DNA of 9,402 nt from JBECKQ01 sp040235375. GTDB taxonomy: Bacteria; Planctomycetota; Phycisphaerae; UBA1845. Below the pieces are notes generated by a model. That model was given only the letters and a program-made list of their open reading frames with translations. It was not told where the DNA came from and made no database searches. Position numbers and translations under genes: made by a program. The number at the start of each line of letters is the position of its first letter. Positions within the stretch are counted from its first letter, which is position 1. The DNA lies in the NCBI GenBank assembly GCA_040235375.1, contig JBECKQ010000198.1:1-9402 (forward strand). The letters are read 5' to 3'. Below are positions 1 through 5,295 of the stretch, piece after piece.

Positions 1-16
1 AGCATGGGGGGAGCCC

Positions 17-40
17 TTCAATGGTTCAACGATCATTGAA
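17..40. repeat. Small inverted repeat (hairpin) near left edge
   Basis: TTCAATG at 17-23 and CATTGAA at 34-40 are a perfect 7-bp inverted repeat. If G-U pairs are allowed, the stem extends to 10 bp (17-26 with 31-40) around the loop CAAC. No T-run follows, so an operator or RNA hairpin is as likely as a terminator of a gene outside the window. A chance repeat cannot be excluded. Confidence 0.3.
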
Positions 41-323
41 ATAGTATACCATGCCGGGCGGGCCGGTGCCGCGTCCGGCGCGTCGGAAATTGTGCGACCG
101 GAGCCGGTTCGGGCGGCTGAGGCCGCCACGACCGCCGGAGAATCGAACCTCTTACGCCTGGCAAGATCATCCGTCAGGCGGCGGCGCCGTGGAACGCGCG
201 GCGACCTGTCATCGTCGGCATCCGCAGGCGCCGGGCTGCTCGAGCGGCGTGTTCGCGTCGTGGCAGACGGCTCCGCGGCGCCATTCGCACTGCGATTCGC
301 ACGTTGCCGTCGGATCGAGGACA

Positions 324-339
324 ATAATGCGATAATGCG
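324..339 (+). promoter_or_regulatory. Possible extended -10 promoter within an 8-bp tandem repeat
   Basis: ATAATGCG is repeated twice in tandem (324-331 and 332-339). Together the copies form TGC-GATAAT at 328-336, which fits an extended -10 element (TGn plus 5 of 6 bases of TATAAT). I find no -35 box at proper spacing: TTGCCG at 304-309 lies 21 bases upstream. Initiation would fall near 343, which would leave the TTG at 346 almost without leader and give the ATG at 388 a leader of about 45 bases. This is inference from motif match only. Confidence 0.3.
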
Positions 340-387
340 GCGAGGTTGGCCCGCCGCCGGTTTCGTGGACGAGCACGCCGCAGGCAA

Positions 388-1836
388 ATGCACCCGCGAT
401 TACGCCAACTCGCGATCTGGTCGACCTTCGTCGCCAGCCTCTGCCTGGCGATTCTCGTGCGAATCACGGCTGCGCCTCAAGCGTCAATCGTCGAGCCACC
501 CCCGCTTCCGAAGGTCGACACGGCCGTAAAGCCCGTGGCCGGACCGAACGTTCTGCTCATCACCATCGACGCCCTCCGCGCGGACCACACCAGCCTCTAC
601 CACTATGAACGCGACACCACGCCCGCCATCGCCGCCTTCTTCGACCAGGCGACGATCTTCGACCACGCCTACGCCACCGCTCCGAACACGAACCCGAGCG
701 TCGTTTCCATGCTCACCGGCCTCTACCCGCCGCGGCACGGCGTTCGGCTCCTCTGCCAGCGGATCGAGAATGCGGTGCCGACGCTGGCGGGTCACCTCGG
801 CGAAGCCGGCTACCAGACGGCGGCCGTCGTCTCCAACGCCGTCCTGGCCAACTCCGCCTCCGGCCTCGGCAGCCGCTTCGACTACTACGACGACCACGTG
901 GACGAACCCGAAGAGCACCGCAGTCGCATCTTCGAACGCAACGCCGCCCGGACCACCGACGCGGCGATCGAATGGCTGAGCCGACATCGAGACCCAGAGC
1001 GACCGCACTTTCTCTGGGTCCACTACATCGACCCGCACGGACCATACAATCCGCCGCCGGACGCACCGGCCCGTTACACGCACGCCGTGCCGCTGCCGGC
1101 TGCCATCGACCGCATCCCCAAGTATGTCCGCGAGCCCGGCATCACCGATGCGCTCGCGTACGTCGATCGTTACGACGAGGAGATTCGCTATACGGACCTG
1201 CACGTCGGGCGCCTGCTCGACGCGTATCGCCGACTGGGCGTCGCCCGCGACGCCGTCGTCATTCTCACCGCAGATCACGGCGAATACATGATGGGCCGCA
1301 AGCGCTGGTTCGGGCACGGATACCACATCTACAACGACGCTCTGCGCATCCCGCTCGCCCTGCACGCCTCGCGCGCGCCGATCGCCCGCGTCGAAATGCC
1401 TGTCTCCAACGTGGACATCGTGCCCACCGTGCTCGAACTTGTGGGCATTCGTCCACCCGATGGGCTTGACGGCGAGTCCCTCCTCCAGCCAAAAGCTGAC
1501 CGCACCATCTACGCGGAAGGCCGGGGCAAGCGCTACGGCCTGTGGCGCGTCTCCATTCGCGGCGACGTGAAGCTCGCCATCCGCGCCTACGGCACCGACC
1601 GCGTTCGCGAACAGATGTGGTTCAACCTCGCCACCGATCCCGGCGAGCAGAACCCGCTGCGCGTTGCCGAGGACCATCCCTTGCGCAAGGCCCTCATGCA
1701 GCGCATCGCCAACGATCCCGATCGCGACGGCATCCCCGCGGACGCCGACCGCGGCGAGTTGCCCGCGCCCGGTGTCGCCAAAGTCGATCCCGATATGCTG
1801 GAGAAACTGAAAGCCCTCGGCTACGTCAACGAGTAG
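388..1836 (+). CDS. Membrane-anchored sulfatase-like hydrolase (alkaline phosphatase superfamily), Thr at the nucleophile site
   Basis: From ATG 388 the product has 482 residues. A positively charged start (MHPRLR) and one hydrophobic helix at about 10-26 predict an anchor or signal peptide with the enzyme outside the cytoplasm. Superfamily motifs follow: LLITID with metal ligand Asp61; the nucleophile loop T101-N-P-S-V before MLTGLYP; HYIDPHGPY near 212-220; ADHGE with Asp296 and His297; and GHG with His310. In classical sulfatases the loop reads C/S-x-P-x-R, with Cys or Ser oxidised to formylglycine. Here Thr takes that place and Val replaces Arg, so sulfatase activity is doubtful; a phosphatase, phosphodiesterase or transferase using Thr is more likely. 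It ends in LKALGYVNE, the same ALGYV motif at which the fusion protein at 5914-8094 passes into its TPR part. An in-frame TTG at 346 would add 14 residues; I prefer ATG because the TTG has no spaced Shine-Dalgarno site. Substrate unknown. Confidence 0.88.
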   Translation: MHPRLRQLAIWSTFVASLCLAILVRITAAPQASIVEPPPLPKVDTAVKPVAGPNVLLITIDALRADHTSLYHYERDTTPAIAAFFDQATIFDHAYATAPNTNPSVVSMLTGLYPPRHGVRLLCQRIENAVPTLAGHLGEAGYQTAAVVSNAVLANSASGLGSRFDYYDDHVDEPEEHRSRIFERNAARTTDAAIEWLSRHRDPERPHFLWVHYIDPHGPYNPPPDAPARYTHAVPLPAAIDRIPKYVREPGITDALAYVDRYDEEIRYTDLHVGRLLDAYRRLGVARDAVVILTADHGEYMMGRKRWFGHGYHIYNDALRIPLALHASRAPIARVEMPVSNVDIVPTVLELVGIRPPDGLDGESLLQPKADRTIYAEGRGKRYGLWRVSIRGDVKLAIRAYGTDRVREQMWFNLATDPGEQNPLRVAEDHPLRKALMQRIANDPDRDGIPADADRGELPAPGVAKVDPDMLEKLKALGYVNE

Positions 1837-1897
1837 CCGGGTCACCAGGCGTCGATCTGACGGTCCGCAGAGGGAAGCGGGATGAAACCTGTGGGCA

Positions 1898-2395
1898 TCA
1901 TGGTTCGCCCGCGCCGTCGCGCTCGCGCAGCGCGGCGAGAACTTCCGTCGTGCTGTGCTCCTTGGGGTCGCCCACGATTGCGACGCGCCCGCCGTAGCCG
2001 CGCACGACCGGCGTCTCCGGCATGGTCTCCGGATCGTAGTCCGTTCCCTTCGTGTGCACGTCCGGCCGGAGCAGCTTGATGAGCTCGACCGGGTTTCTCT
2101 CCGTCAGCGGAACGACGAAATCGACGATCTCGAGCGCGGCCACCATTTCCATCCGCTCGTAATCGGGAACGACCGGCGGGCGGCCCGGCTTGATCATGGC
2201 CATCGATTCATCCGTGTTGACGGCAATGACCAGCACATCGCCGAGCGCCTTTGCCCCTTCCAGGTAGCGGAGATGGCCGACGTGCAGCAGTTCGAAGCAT
2301 CCGTTGCCGAAGACGATCGTCCGACCTTCGGCCTTGAGCCGGGCGACTCGCGGGACGAGCGAGCGAGGATCAGCATGTATCTTGTCGTTGGTCAT
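1898..2395 (-). CDS. RfaE2-type D-glycero-beta-D-manno-heptose 1-phosphate adenylyltransferase (stand-alone)
   Basis: This 165-residue cytoplasmic protein has the nucleotidyltransferase signature of the HldE C-terminal half: GNGCFELLHVGHLRYL with HxGH at 38-41, AVNTDES at 58-64, RPPVVPDYERM at 72-82, KGTDY at 116-120, and STT at 148-150. The family transfers AMP from ATP to heptose 1-phosphate, giving ADP-heptose for the LPS inner core. The length matches a single adenylyltransferase domain, so the kinase half (RfaE1/HldA) is absent and would have to be encoded elsewhere. ATG 2395 is the only in-frame start, since a stop lies five codons upstream; I see no Shine-Dalgarno site. The 3' end converges on the sulfatase-like gene 61 bases away, with no clear terminator between them. 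Related cytidylyltransferases (TagD/glycerol-3-phosphate type) share the fold, but KGxDY and STT favour RfaE2. Glu35 stands in the FD position of GCFD. Confidence 0.88.
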   Translation of the reverse strand: MTNDKIHADPRSLVPRVARLKAEGRTIVFGNGCFELLHVGHLRYLEGAKALGDVLVIAVNTDESMAMIKPGRPPVVPDYERMEMVAALEIVDFVVPLTERNPVELIKLLRPDVHTKGTDYDPETMPETPVVRGYGGRVAIVGDPKEHSTTEVLAALRERDGAGEP

Positions 2396-2575
2396 TGGCG
2401 CATCTGTTCAAGCGGTTGCATGGCCGTCTCGCGGACAGCCGGCCGATCCTGCCGTTGTTGCCTGGCAAAGGCCACCATTCTAGGGCAATTCGGAAGCGGA
2501 CGCGCCCCTCGCTTCAATTCACGGCCGGCGGGCCATTGGAGCTACCTGCCTGGCTTGTGGCGTTGGCGGGGGGCG

Positions 2576-2587
2576 TTTTGCGCAAAA
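2576..2587. repeat. Perfect 12-bp palindrome, operator-like
   Basis: TTTTGCGCAAAA is perfectly self-complementary, and its A/T arms stand out in GC-rich surroundings. It lies about 180 bases upstream of the rfaE2 start. A binding site for a dimeric regulator is possible; it could also form by chance. No terminator function is evident, because no coding region ends nearby. Confidence 0.35.
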
Positions 2588-2636
2588 ACCCATCCGATGC
2601 AATGAATTTCCAATGGCGCGAATATGTTAGTGGGGA

Positions 2637-2905
2637 GAGCGGATCCGAAGTTTGCCCGGCGAAGGATCCGCTTACGGGGCCGCTGCCATCGGCGGGAGTA
2701 TCCTGCCGATGGGACGGCCCTTTGTCTGGAGGCCTGACGGAGAGACACTTGGGCGGCCGTCCGCGTTCGCGGATTCAGCGCCGCAGCGACATACGCCTCG
2801 AGAGGGATTGGCGGTGGCGGGTGCGGAAAACCTGCCCCGCAAGAAGGGCCGGCGGTCGCGGCAGGCTGGTGGACGGCCGGTCGCGAACGGCCCTCTTCTT
2901 TTGTC
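2637..2905 (+). ncRNA. Candidate structured RNA (series of hairpins ending in an intrinsic terminator)
   Basis: Five hairpins follow one another on the plus strand. AGCGGATCC/GGATCCGCT pairs 2638-2646 with 2664-2672. A long stem at 2676-2721 has an inner 12-bp helix (2686-2697 with 2701-2712, loop GTA, one G-U) and an outer helix GGGCCG/CGGCCC (2677-2682 with 2715-2720). TCCGCG/CGCGGA lies at 2760-2773, GCGGG/CCCGC pairs 2817-2821 with 2836-2840, and the terminator-like stem is at 2846-2893. No flanking gene runs into this stretch from the left on this strand, so a terminator here implies its own transcript. The conserved motifs I know for SRP RNA, RNase P RNA, tmRNA, cobalamin or c-di-GMP riboswitches are absent. 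The promoter is not identified; TATGTT at 2623-2628 is a weak -10 guess. An alternative is a leader or attenuator of the sigma factor gene. Existence as an RNA is inference. Confidence 0.35.
2846..2903 (+). terminator. Intrinsic terminator-like hairpin with U-rich tail
   Basis: GGGCCG (2846-2851) pairs with CGGCCC (2888-2893), and inside it TCGCG (2856-2860) pairs with CGCGA (2882-2886). The U-rich run TCTTCTTTTG follows at once (2894-2903). It stands about 105 bases before the sigma factor start, and its tail touches the predicted -35 box at 2901. It would therefore end any transcript coming from the left and insulate the sigma promoter. Confidence 0.5.
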
Positions 2906-2929
2906 AATGACCGGTTCCGGGGGTATGGT
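2901..2929 (+). promoter_or_regulatory. Sigma70-type promoter for the sigma/anti-sigma operon
   Basis: TTGTCA at 2901-2906 (5 of 6 bases of TTGACA) is followed after exactly 17 bases by TATGGT at 2924-2929 (4 of 6 bases of TATAAT). Transcription would begin near 2936, giving a leader of about 75 bases before the start at 3010. I did not find a repeated ECF-type motif that would show autoregulation. Confidence 0.5.
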
Positions 2930-2996
2930 TTCACGCCGAATTGAATCGTGGCGGAGAATGCCGTCCGTTCATTTCCGCGTGGGTCCGCTGATCCCT

Positions 2997-3001
2997 GGAG
3001 G
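2997..3001 (+). promoter_or_regulatory. Shine-Dalgarno site that fixes the TTG start of the sigma factor
   Basis: GGAGG at 2997-3001 lies 8 bases before TTG 3010, an ideal spacing. It decides for the rare TTG start at 3010. Confidence 0.7.
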
Positions 3002-3009
3002 CCGATACG

Positions 3010-3570
3010 TTGGCAGGTCGCCGCGACAAGGCGAAATTCCTGAGCCTGCTTCAGCCGAACCGCGATTCGCTGTATCGGTTTGCGGCGCGCAACGTGTGGA
3101 ACAAGGACCAGGTAACGGACATCCTCCAGGACGCGGTGATGACGGCCTGGACGCAGTTTCCGCGGTTCGAGGAAGGGACGAATTTCCGCGCGTGGGTATT
3201 CAAAATCCTCCTGAACACGATTTATCGGTACAACCGCAAGCACGGCCGCTCGAAGGAGCACGCGTTCGAGGACGAAGTTTTCAACGTCGAAAACGTCGCT
3301 GAAAAATCGCCCCCCTGGCCCAGCATCCTCCAGGAGCCGGAACGCGTCATGCAGGGCCTCGACGATCGCCTCGTCACGGCCCTCGAAACGCTCGCCCCCA
3401 CCGAGCGCCACTGCTTTCTGCTCCGCCTTTTGGAAGACTTTTCCTACAAGGAAATCTCCGACCAGTTGAATATACCGATAGGGACGGTCATGTCCCACGT
3501 TTACCGGGCGCGATTGAAGCTGCGCGAAAGACTTGCCGCTCTGGCCGCTGAGGAAGGGCTCGTGAAATGA
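3010..3570 (+). CDS. ECF-family RNA polymerase sigma factor, SigR (ECF12)-like
   Basis: The 186-residue product has the two-domain ECF layout. Region 2 spans about 13-80, with ILQDAVMTAW at 38-47 and a GTNFRAWVFKILLNT stretch followed by YNRKHGR at 56-80, close in style to the GTNLKAW..RILTNT..NSYRK signature of SigR-type factors. Region 4 spans about 118-175, with LAPTERHCFLLR and the helix-turn-helix SYKEISDQLNIPIGTVMSHVYRAR, whose IPIGTVMS also recalls SigR. It would direct RNA polymerase to promoters of a stress regulon once released from its anti-sigma factor. The start is TTG 3010, backed by GGAGG 8 bases upstream. Its stop overlaps the ATG of the next gene (ATGA), indicating translational coupling and one operon, probably read from the promoter at 2901-2929. 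The ECF assignment is firm; the SigR subgroup is my inference from motif resemblance. Confidence 0.93.
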   Translation: MAGRRDKAKFLSLLQPNRDSLYRFAARNVWNKDQVTDILQDAVMTAWTQFPRFEEGTNFRAWVFKILLNTIYRYNRKHGRSKEHAFEDEVFNVENVAEKSPPWPSILQEPERVMQGLDDRLVTALETLAPTERHCFLLRLLEDFSYKEISDQLNIPIGTVMSHVYRARLKLRERLAALAAEEGLVK

Positions 3571-4427
3571 GCAATCGGCCGAACAAAGAGCTCGACCGCG
3601 ACGACACCGACGAGTGCAGAAATTGCCGAGAGCTGCTCAGCGCTTATCTCGACTCCGAGCTCGATCCGCAGTCTTCCCTCGAAATCAGCGAGCGACTTCG
3701 CAAGTTCGAGCGCTGCCGCGACTGTTTCGCCCGCGAGAAGTTCCTCGATGACTGGATGCGGGTGAAACTGGCCGAACGGGGCATGCCGGAGGAGATGTGG
3801 CAGCAGCTTTGCGAGCAGGTCCACGAACCTGCAGCGCGCTCGCGCCTGGCTTCGTTTCGCTCACTCGTTGCCGTTGCGGCGGTCGTCGTGCTTGTGGTCG
3901 CCGCCGTCGGGTACAGGCAGTACGTCACGTCTTCCGATGAGGCGGGCATTGCCGGCGAGCGCAGGCAGACGATGGCCGAACTGCTCTCCGCCGCCGCCCC
4001 GCAGCTTGTCGCCTTTCGCGATCCGGCCGCGGAGAACGCCCTGGAGCGGCTCCGCGAAGTCAGCCGCGAGGTGCTGGGGGTCACCGTCTCGCTCGAGTTG
4101 AACAATCTGGGGAGACATCAGGTCGACATTATCGGCGTATCCGAGGGCACCGACGCCGGGGGCCGGAAGTACCTCGAGCTGCGACTGAACTGCTGCCATC
4201 ACCCCGTCATCGTCGCCATTGGCAAGTGCGGCGGTTCGGCCGTCTGCGAGCTCTGCGAGGCGACGGACGGCCCGCGCAAGCAGCGGCCGTCCTGCTGCCC
4301 GCACAGCGCCCCTTCCGACGTGATTGAAGTGCAGTCCGAGCGCCGCGACGGATTCATGATTGCCGCGGCGGCGGCCAATCACCCAGTCGACGCCCTCCTG
4401 AAGATCATTCGCATTGACCGCGCATAA
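3567..4427 (+). CDS. Membrane-anchored anti-sigma factor with altered zinc motif and Cys/His-rich outer domain
   Basis: The 286-residue product overlaps the sigma gene by 4 bases and has AGGAAGG (3551-3557) 9 bases before its ATG. The N-terminal part resembles a zinc-binding anti-sigma (ZAS) domain: Cys17 and Cys20 before RELLSAYLDSELD, then Cys50-x2-Cys53. The usual pattern is His-x3-Cys-x2-Cys; here Lys46 stands where His is expected, and Cys17 could serve instead. A hydrophobic helix at about 99-115 (VAVAAVVVLVVAAVGY) would span the membrane, leaving residues 120-286 outside. The outer part is unlike a plain anti-sigma tail: residues 209-246 hold seven Cys and three His (CCHH at 209-212, C221, CELC at 227-230, CC at 243-244, His246). 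It probably binds the ECF factor in the cytoplasm and senses a metal or thiol signal outside. Position and motif support anti-sigma function; the signal is inference. Confidence 0.82.
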   Translation: MSNRPNKELDRDDTDECRNCRELLSAYLDSELDPQSSLEISERLRKFERCRDCFAREKFLDDWMRVKLAERGMPEEMWQQLCEQVHEPAARSRLASFRSLVAVAAVVVLVVAAVGYRQYVTSSDEAGIAGERRQTMAELLSAAAPQLVAFRDPAAENALERLREVSREVLGVTVSLELNNLGRHQVDIIGVSEGTDAGGRKYLELRLNCCHHPVIVAIGKCGGSAVCELCEATDGPRKQRPSCCPHSAPSDVIEVQSERRDGFMIAAAAANHPVDALLKIIRIDRA

Positions 4428-4475
4428 AAACGGCGGAGCGGCGCGCTGTCCGGACGAGACGCCGCCCTGCCGTTT
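4428..4475. terminator. Shared hairpin terminator between convergent genes
   Basis: AAACGGC at 4428-4434 pairs with GCCGTTT at 4469-4475, and GCGGCG (4438-4443) pairs with CGCCGC (4460-4465), giving 14 of 16 paired positions around a 16-base loop. The stem overlaps the response regulator stop codon and abuts the anti-sigma stop codon. On the minus strand the hairpin runs into five T (complement of 4426-4430), a fair terminator for the response regulator. On the plus strand only TTT follows, so termination there is weaker. Confidence 0.6.
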
Positions 4476-5103
4476 ACAGACTTGCCGGTGGATCGTCGGC
4501 GTCGTACCGCATCCGCACCAACTCGGCGATGGAAGCTGCCTTCATTTTGTGCATCAGGTGCGATCGGTGGGCCTCTACCGTTTTCGCGCTGAGCCCCAGC
4601 GCGTCGGCGATTCCTCGAGTCGCGCGGCCGTCCACCACCATGTCCATTACTTCGCGCTCTCGCGGCGACAGCGTGGCGAGGCGACCCTTGACGCTCCGGC
4701 GACGCTCGACCGATTCGCGGACGCGACGATGGCGATCGACCGCCGCCGTAATCCGGCTGATCAACATCTCGTCGGAGACCGGCTTTTCCAGGAAATCGAA
4801 GGCGCCGCCCTTCATCGCCCGGACGGCCGTCGATATGTCGCCGTACGCCGTCACGAAGATTATGGGCATCGCCTCCCCGTTTGCCCCGATCTTCGACTGA
4901 AGGTCGAGCCCGCTGAGTTCCGGCATGCGGACGTCGAGCACGGCGCAGCCCGGAACGGCCGGATTGACCACGTTGAGGAATTCCGCGGCGGACTCGCACG
5001 GACGGGCTTTGAACCCCGCCGACTCAACAAGGAATGCCAGCGACTTCCGGGCGGCCGGATCGTCGTCGACCACGTATACGATCGCATCGGATTGGTCTTT
5101 CAT
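4474..5103 (-). CDS. FixJ/NarL-type response regulator (receiver plus LuxR-type DNA-binding domain)
   Basis: The 209-residue protein has a receiver domain at about 7-125: acidic pocket VVDDD at 11-15, phosphoacceptor Asp57 in AVLDVRMP, Thr85 in FVTAYGD, and Lys107 in LEKPV. A LuxR-type helix-turn-helix follows at about 143-205 (LSPREREVMDMVVDG, then GLSAKTVEAHRSHLMHKM). FTAYGDISTAV-like spacing and GAFDFLEKP are typical of the FixJ/TodT branch. Phosphorylation by a sensor kinase would activate transcription. No kinase is visible in the window, so the partner is encoded elsewhere or beyond the edges. ATG 5103 has GGAAG 7 bases upstream. The gene points toward the anti-sigma gene and shares a terminator with it, so it is not part of that operon; it diverges from the DUF309 gene, with 192 bases between them. 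Confidence 0.93.
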   Translation of the reverse strand: MKDQSDAIVYVVDDDPAARKSLAFLVESAGFKARPCESAAEFLNVVNPAVPGCAVLDVRMPELSGLDLQSKIGANGEAMPIIFVTAYGDISTAVRAMKGGAFDFLEKPVSDEMLISRITAAVDRHRRVRESVERRRSVKGRLATLSPREREVMDMVVDGRATRGIADALGLSAKTVEAHRSHLMHKMKAASIAELVRMRYDADDPPASL

Positions 5104-5110
5104 GGCGCGT

Positions 5111-5115
5111 CTTCC
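5111..5115 (-). promoter_or_regulatory. Shine-Dalgarno site of the response regulator
   Basis: On the minus strand GGAAG lies 7 bases before ATG 5103, supporting that start. I could not find a convincing -35/-10 pair further upstream. Confidence 0.5.
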
Positions 5116-5196
5116 GTCTCGCGACTTTGCCCACGGCGCGCAGCAGCCTCTACTATCTGTTCACCGTTAAGTGCGAGAATCTGTCACGAATGGCGC

Positions 5197-5223
5197 AAAA
5201 AAAGCCGCCGGCCGCGTTTTTTT
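5197..5223. repeat. A7-GC-T7 symmetric element between divergent genes
   Basis: Seven A (5197-5203), 13 G/C bases, and seven T (5217-5223) form a symmetric element in very GC-rich DNA. It reads nearly the same on both strands. Because it lies between two divergent starts, it ends no visible gene. It could be a bent-DNA or UP-like element serving both promoters, or an early terminator on either strand, although the inner GC hairpin is only about 3 bp. Confidence 0.4.
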
Positions 5224-5281
5224 CGATCTGGAGAACCGGGGGATGCCGCCTTACGGATGCGCCGGCGGGTATCGGGCTTCC

Positions 5282-5287
5282 TATACT
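5282..5287 (+). promoter_or_regulatory. Possible -10 box of the DUF309 operon
   Basis: TATACT matches 5 of 6 bases of TATAAT and ends 8 bases before GTG 5296, which would make the message leaderless or nearly so. No -35 box is seen at 16-18 bases, so this is a weak call. Confidence 0.25.
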
Positions 5288-5295
5288 TGCGAGTC

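Larger units (their letters stand above)
1..387. other. Non-coding leader region upstream of the sulfatase-like gene
   Basis: I see no gene I can support in this stretch. Short open frames cross it on both strands, but none resembles a known family; their compositions are Arg/Pro/Ala-rich, as expected for random GC-rich DNA. It holds a small hairpin near the left edge (17-40) and a possible promoter at 324-339. If the upstream alternative TTG start at 346 of the following gene is the true one, the region ends at 345. Confidence 0.5.
2396..3009. other. 614-base non-coding stretch between rfaE2 and the sigma factor gene
   Basis: The genes on either side diverge, so this stretch should hold both promoters. 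No open frame crossing it resembles a protein family. It contains a 12-bp palindrome (2576-2587), a 9-bp inverted repeat GCCATTGGA/TCCAATGGC (2532-2540 with 2609-2617), a series of hairpins ending in a terminator-like structure (2637-2905), and a sigma70-like promoter (2901-2929) ahead of the sigma factor gene. On the minus strand, TAGAAT (complement of 2477-2482) could be a -10 for rfaE2, but no -35 accompanies it. Confidence 0.6.

Noticed and set aside
130..186. tRNA-like pattern on the minus strand: GGTTCGATT resembling a T-loop, CCGCCG/CGGCGG resembling an acceptor stem, and a CGCCTG/CAGGCG stem with TTGCC between them.
   Set aside because: The span is only about 56 bases, there is no D arm, the T-stem pairs over just three or four bases, and no CCA or discriminator pattern fits. 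Chance resemblance in GC-rich DNA is more likely; tRNAscan-SE would settle it.
484..1845. Long open frame of 453 codons on the minus strand opposite the first hydrolase gene.
   Set aside because: It mirrors the codon pattern of the well-supported plus-strand gene, is Val/Gly/Asp-rich without any domain motif, and is typical of antisense frames in GC-rich genes.
2395..2910. 171-codon plus-strand open frame filling the non-coding stretch.
   Set aside because: There is no family resemblance, the composition is irregular, and it runs through the hairpins and terminator. Its ATG overlaps the rfaE2 start on the other strand.
2542..3498. 318-codon open frame on the minus strand across the sigma factor gene and the non-coding stretch.
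   Set aside because: Its first part is antisense to the ECF sigma factor, and the rest shows no recognisable domain. The sigma factor has a clear Shine-Dalgarno site and family motifs.
4414..5295. Upstream half of the long plus-strand frame that ends with the DUF309 protein.
   Set aside because: This part is the antisense of the response regulator gene. DUF309 similarity is confined to the portion after about 5296.
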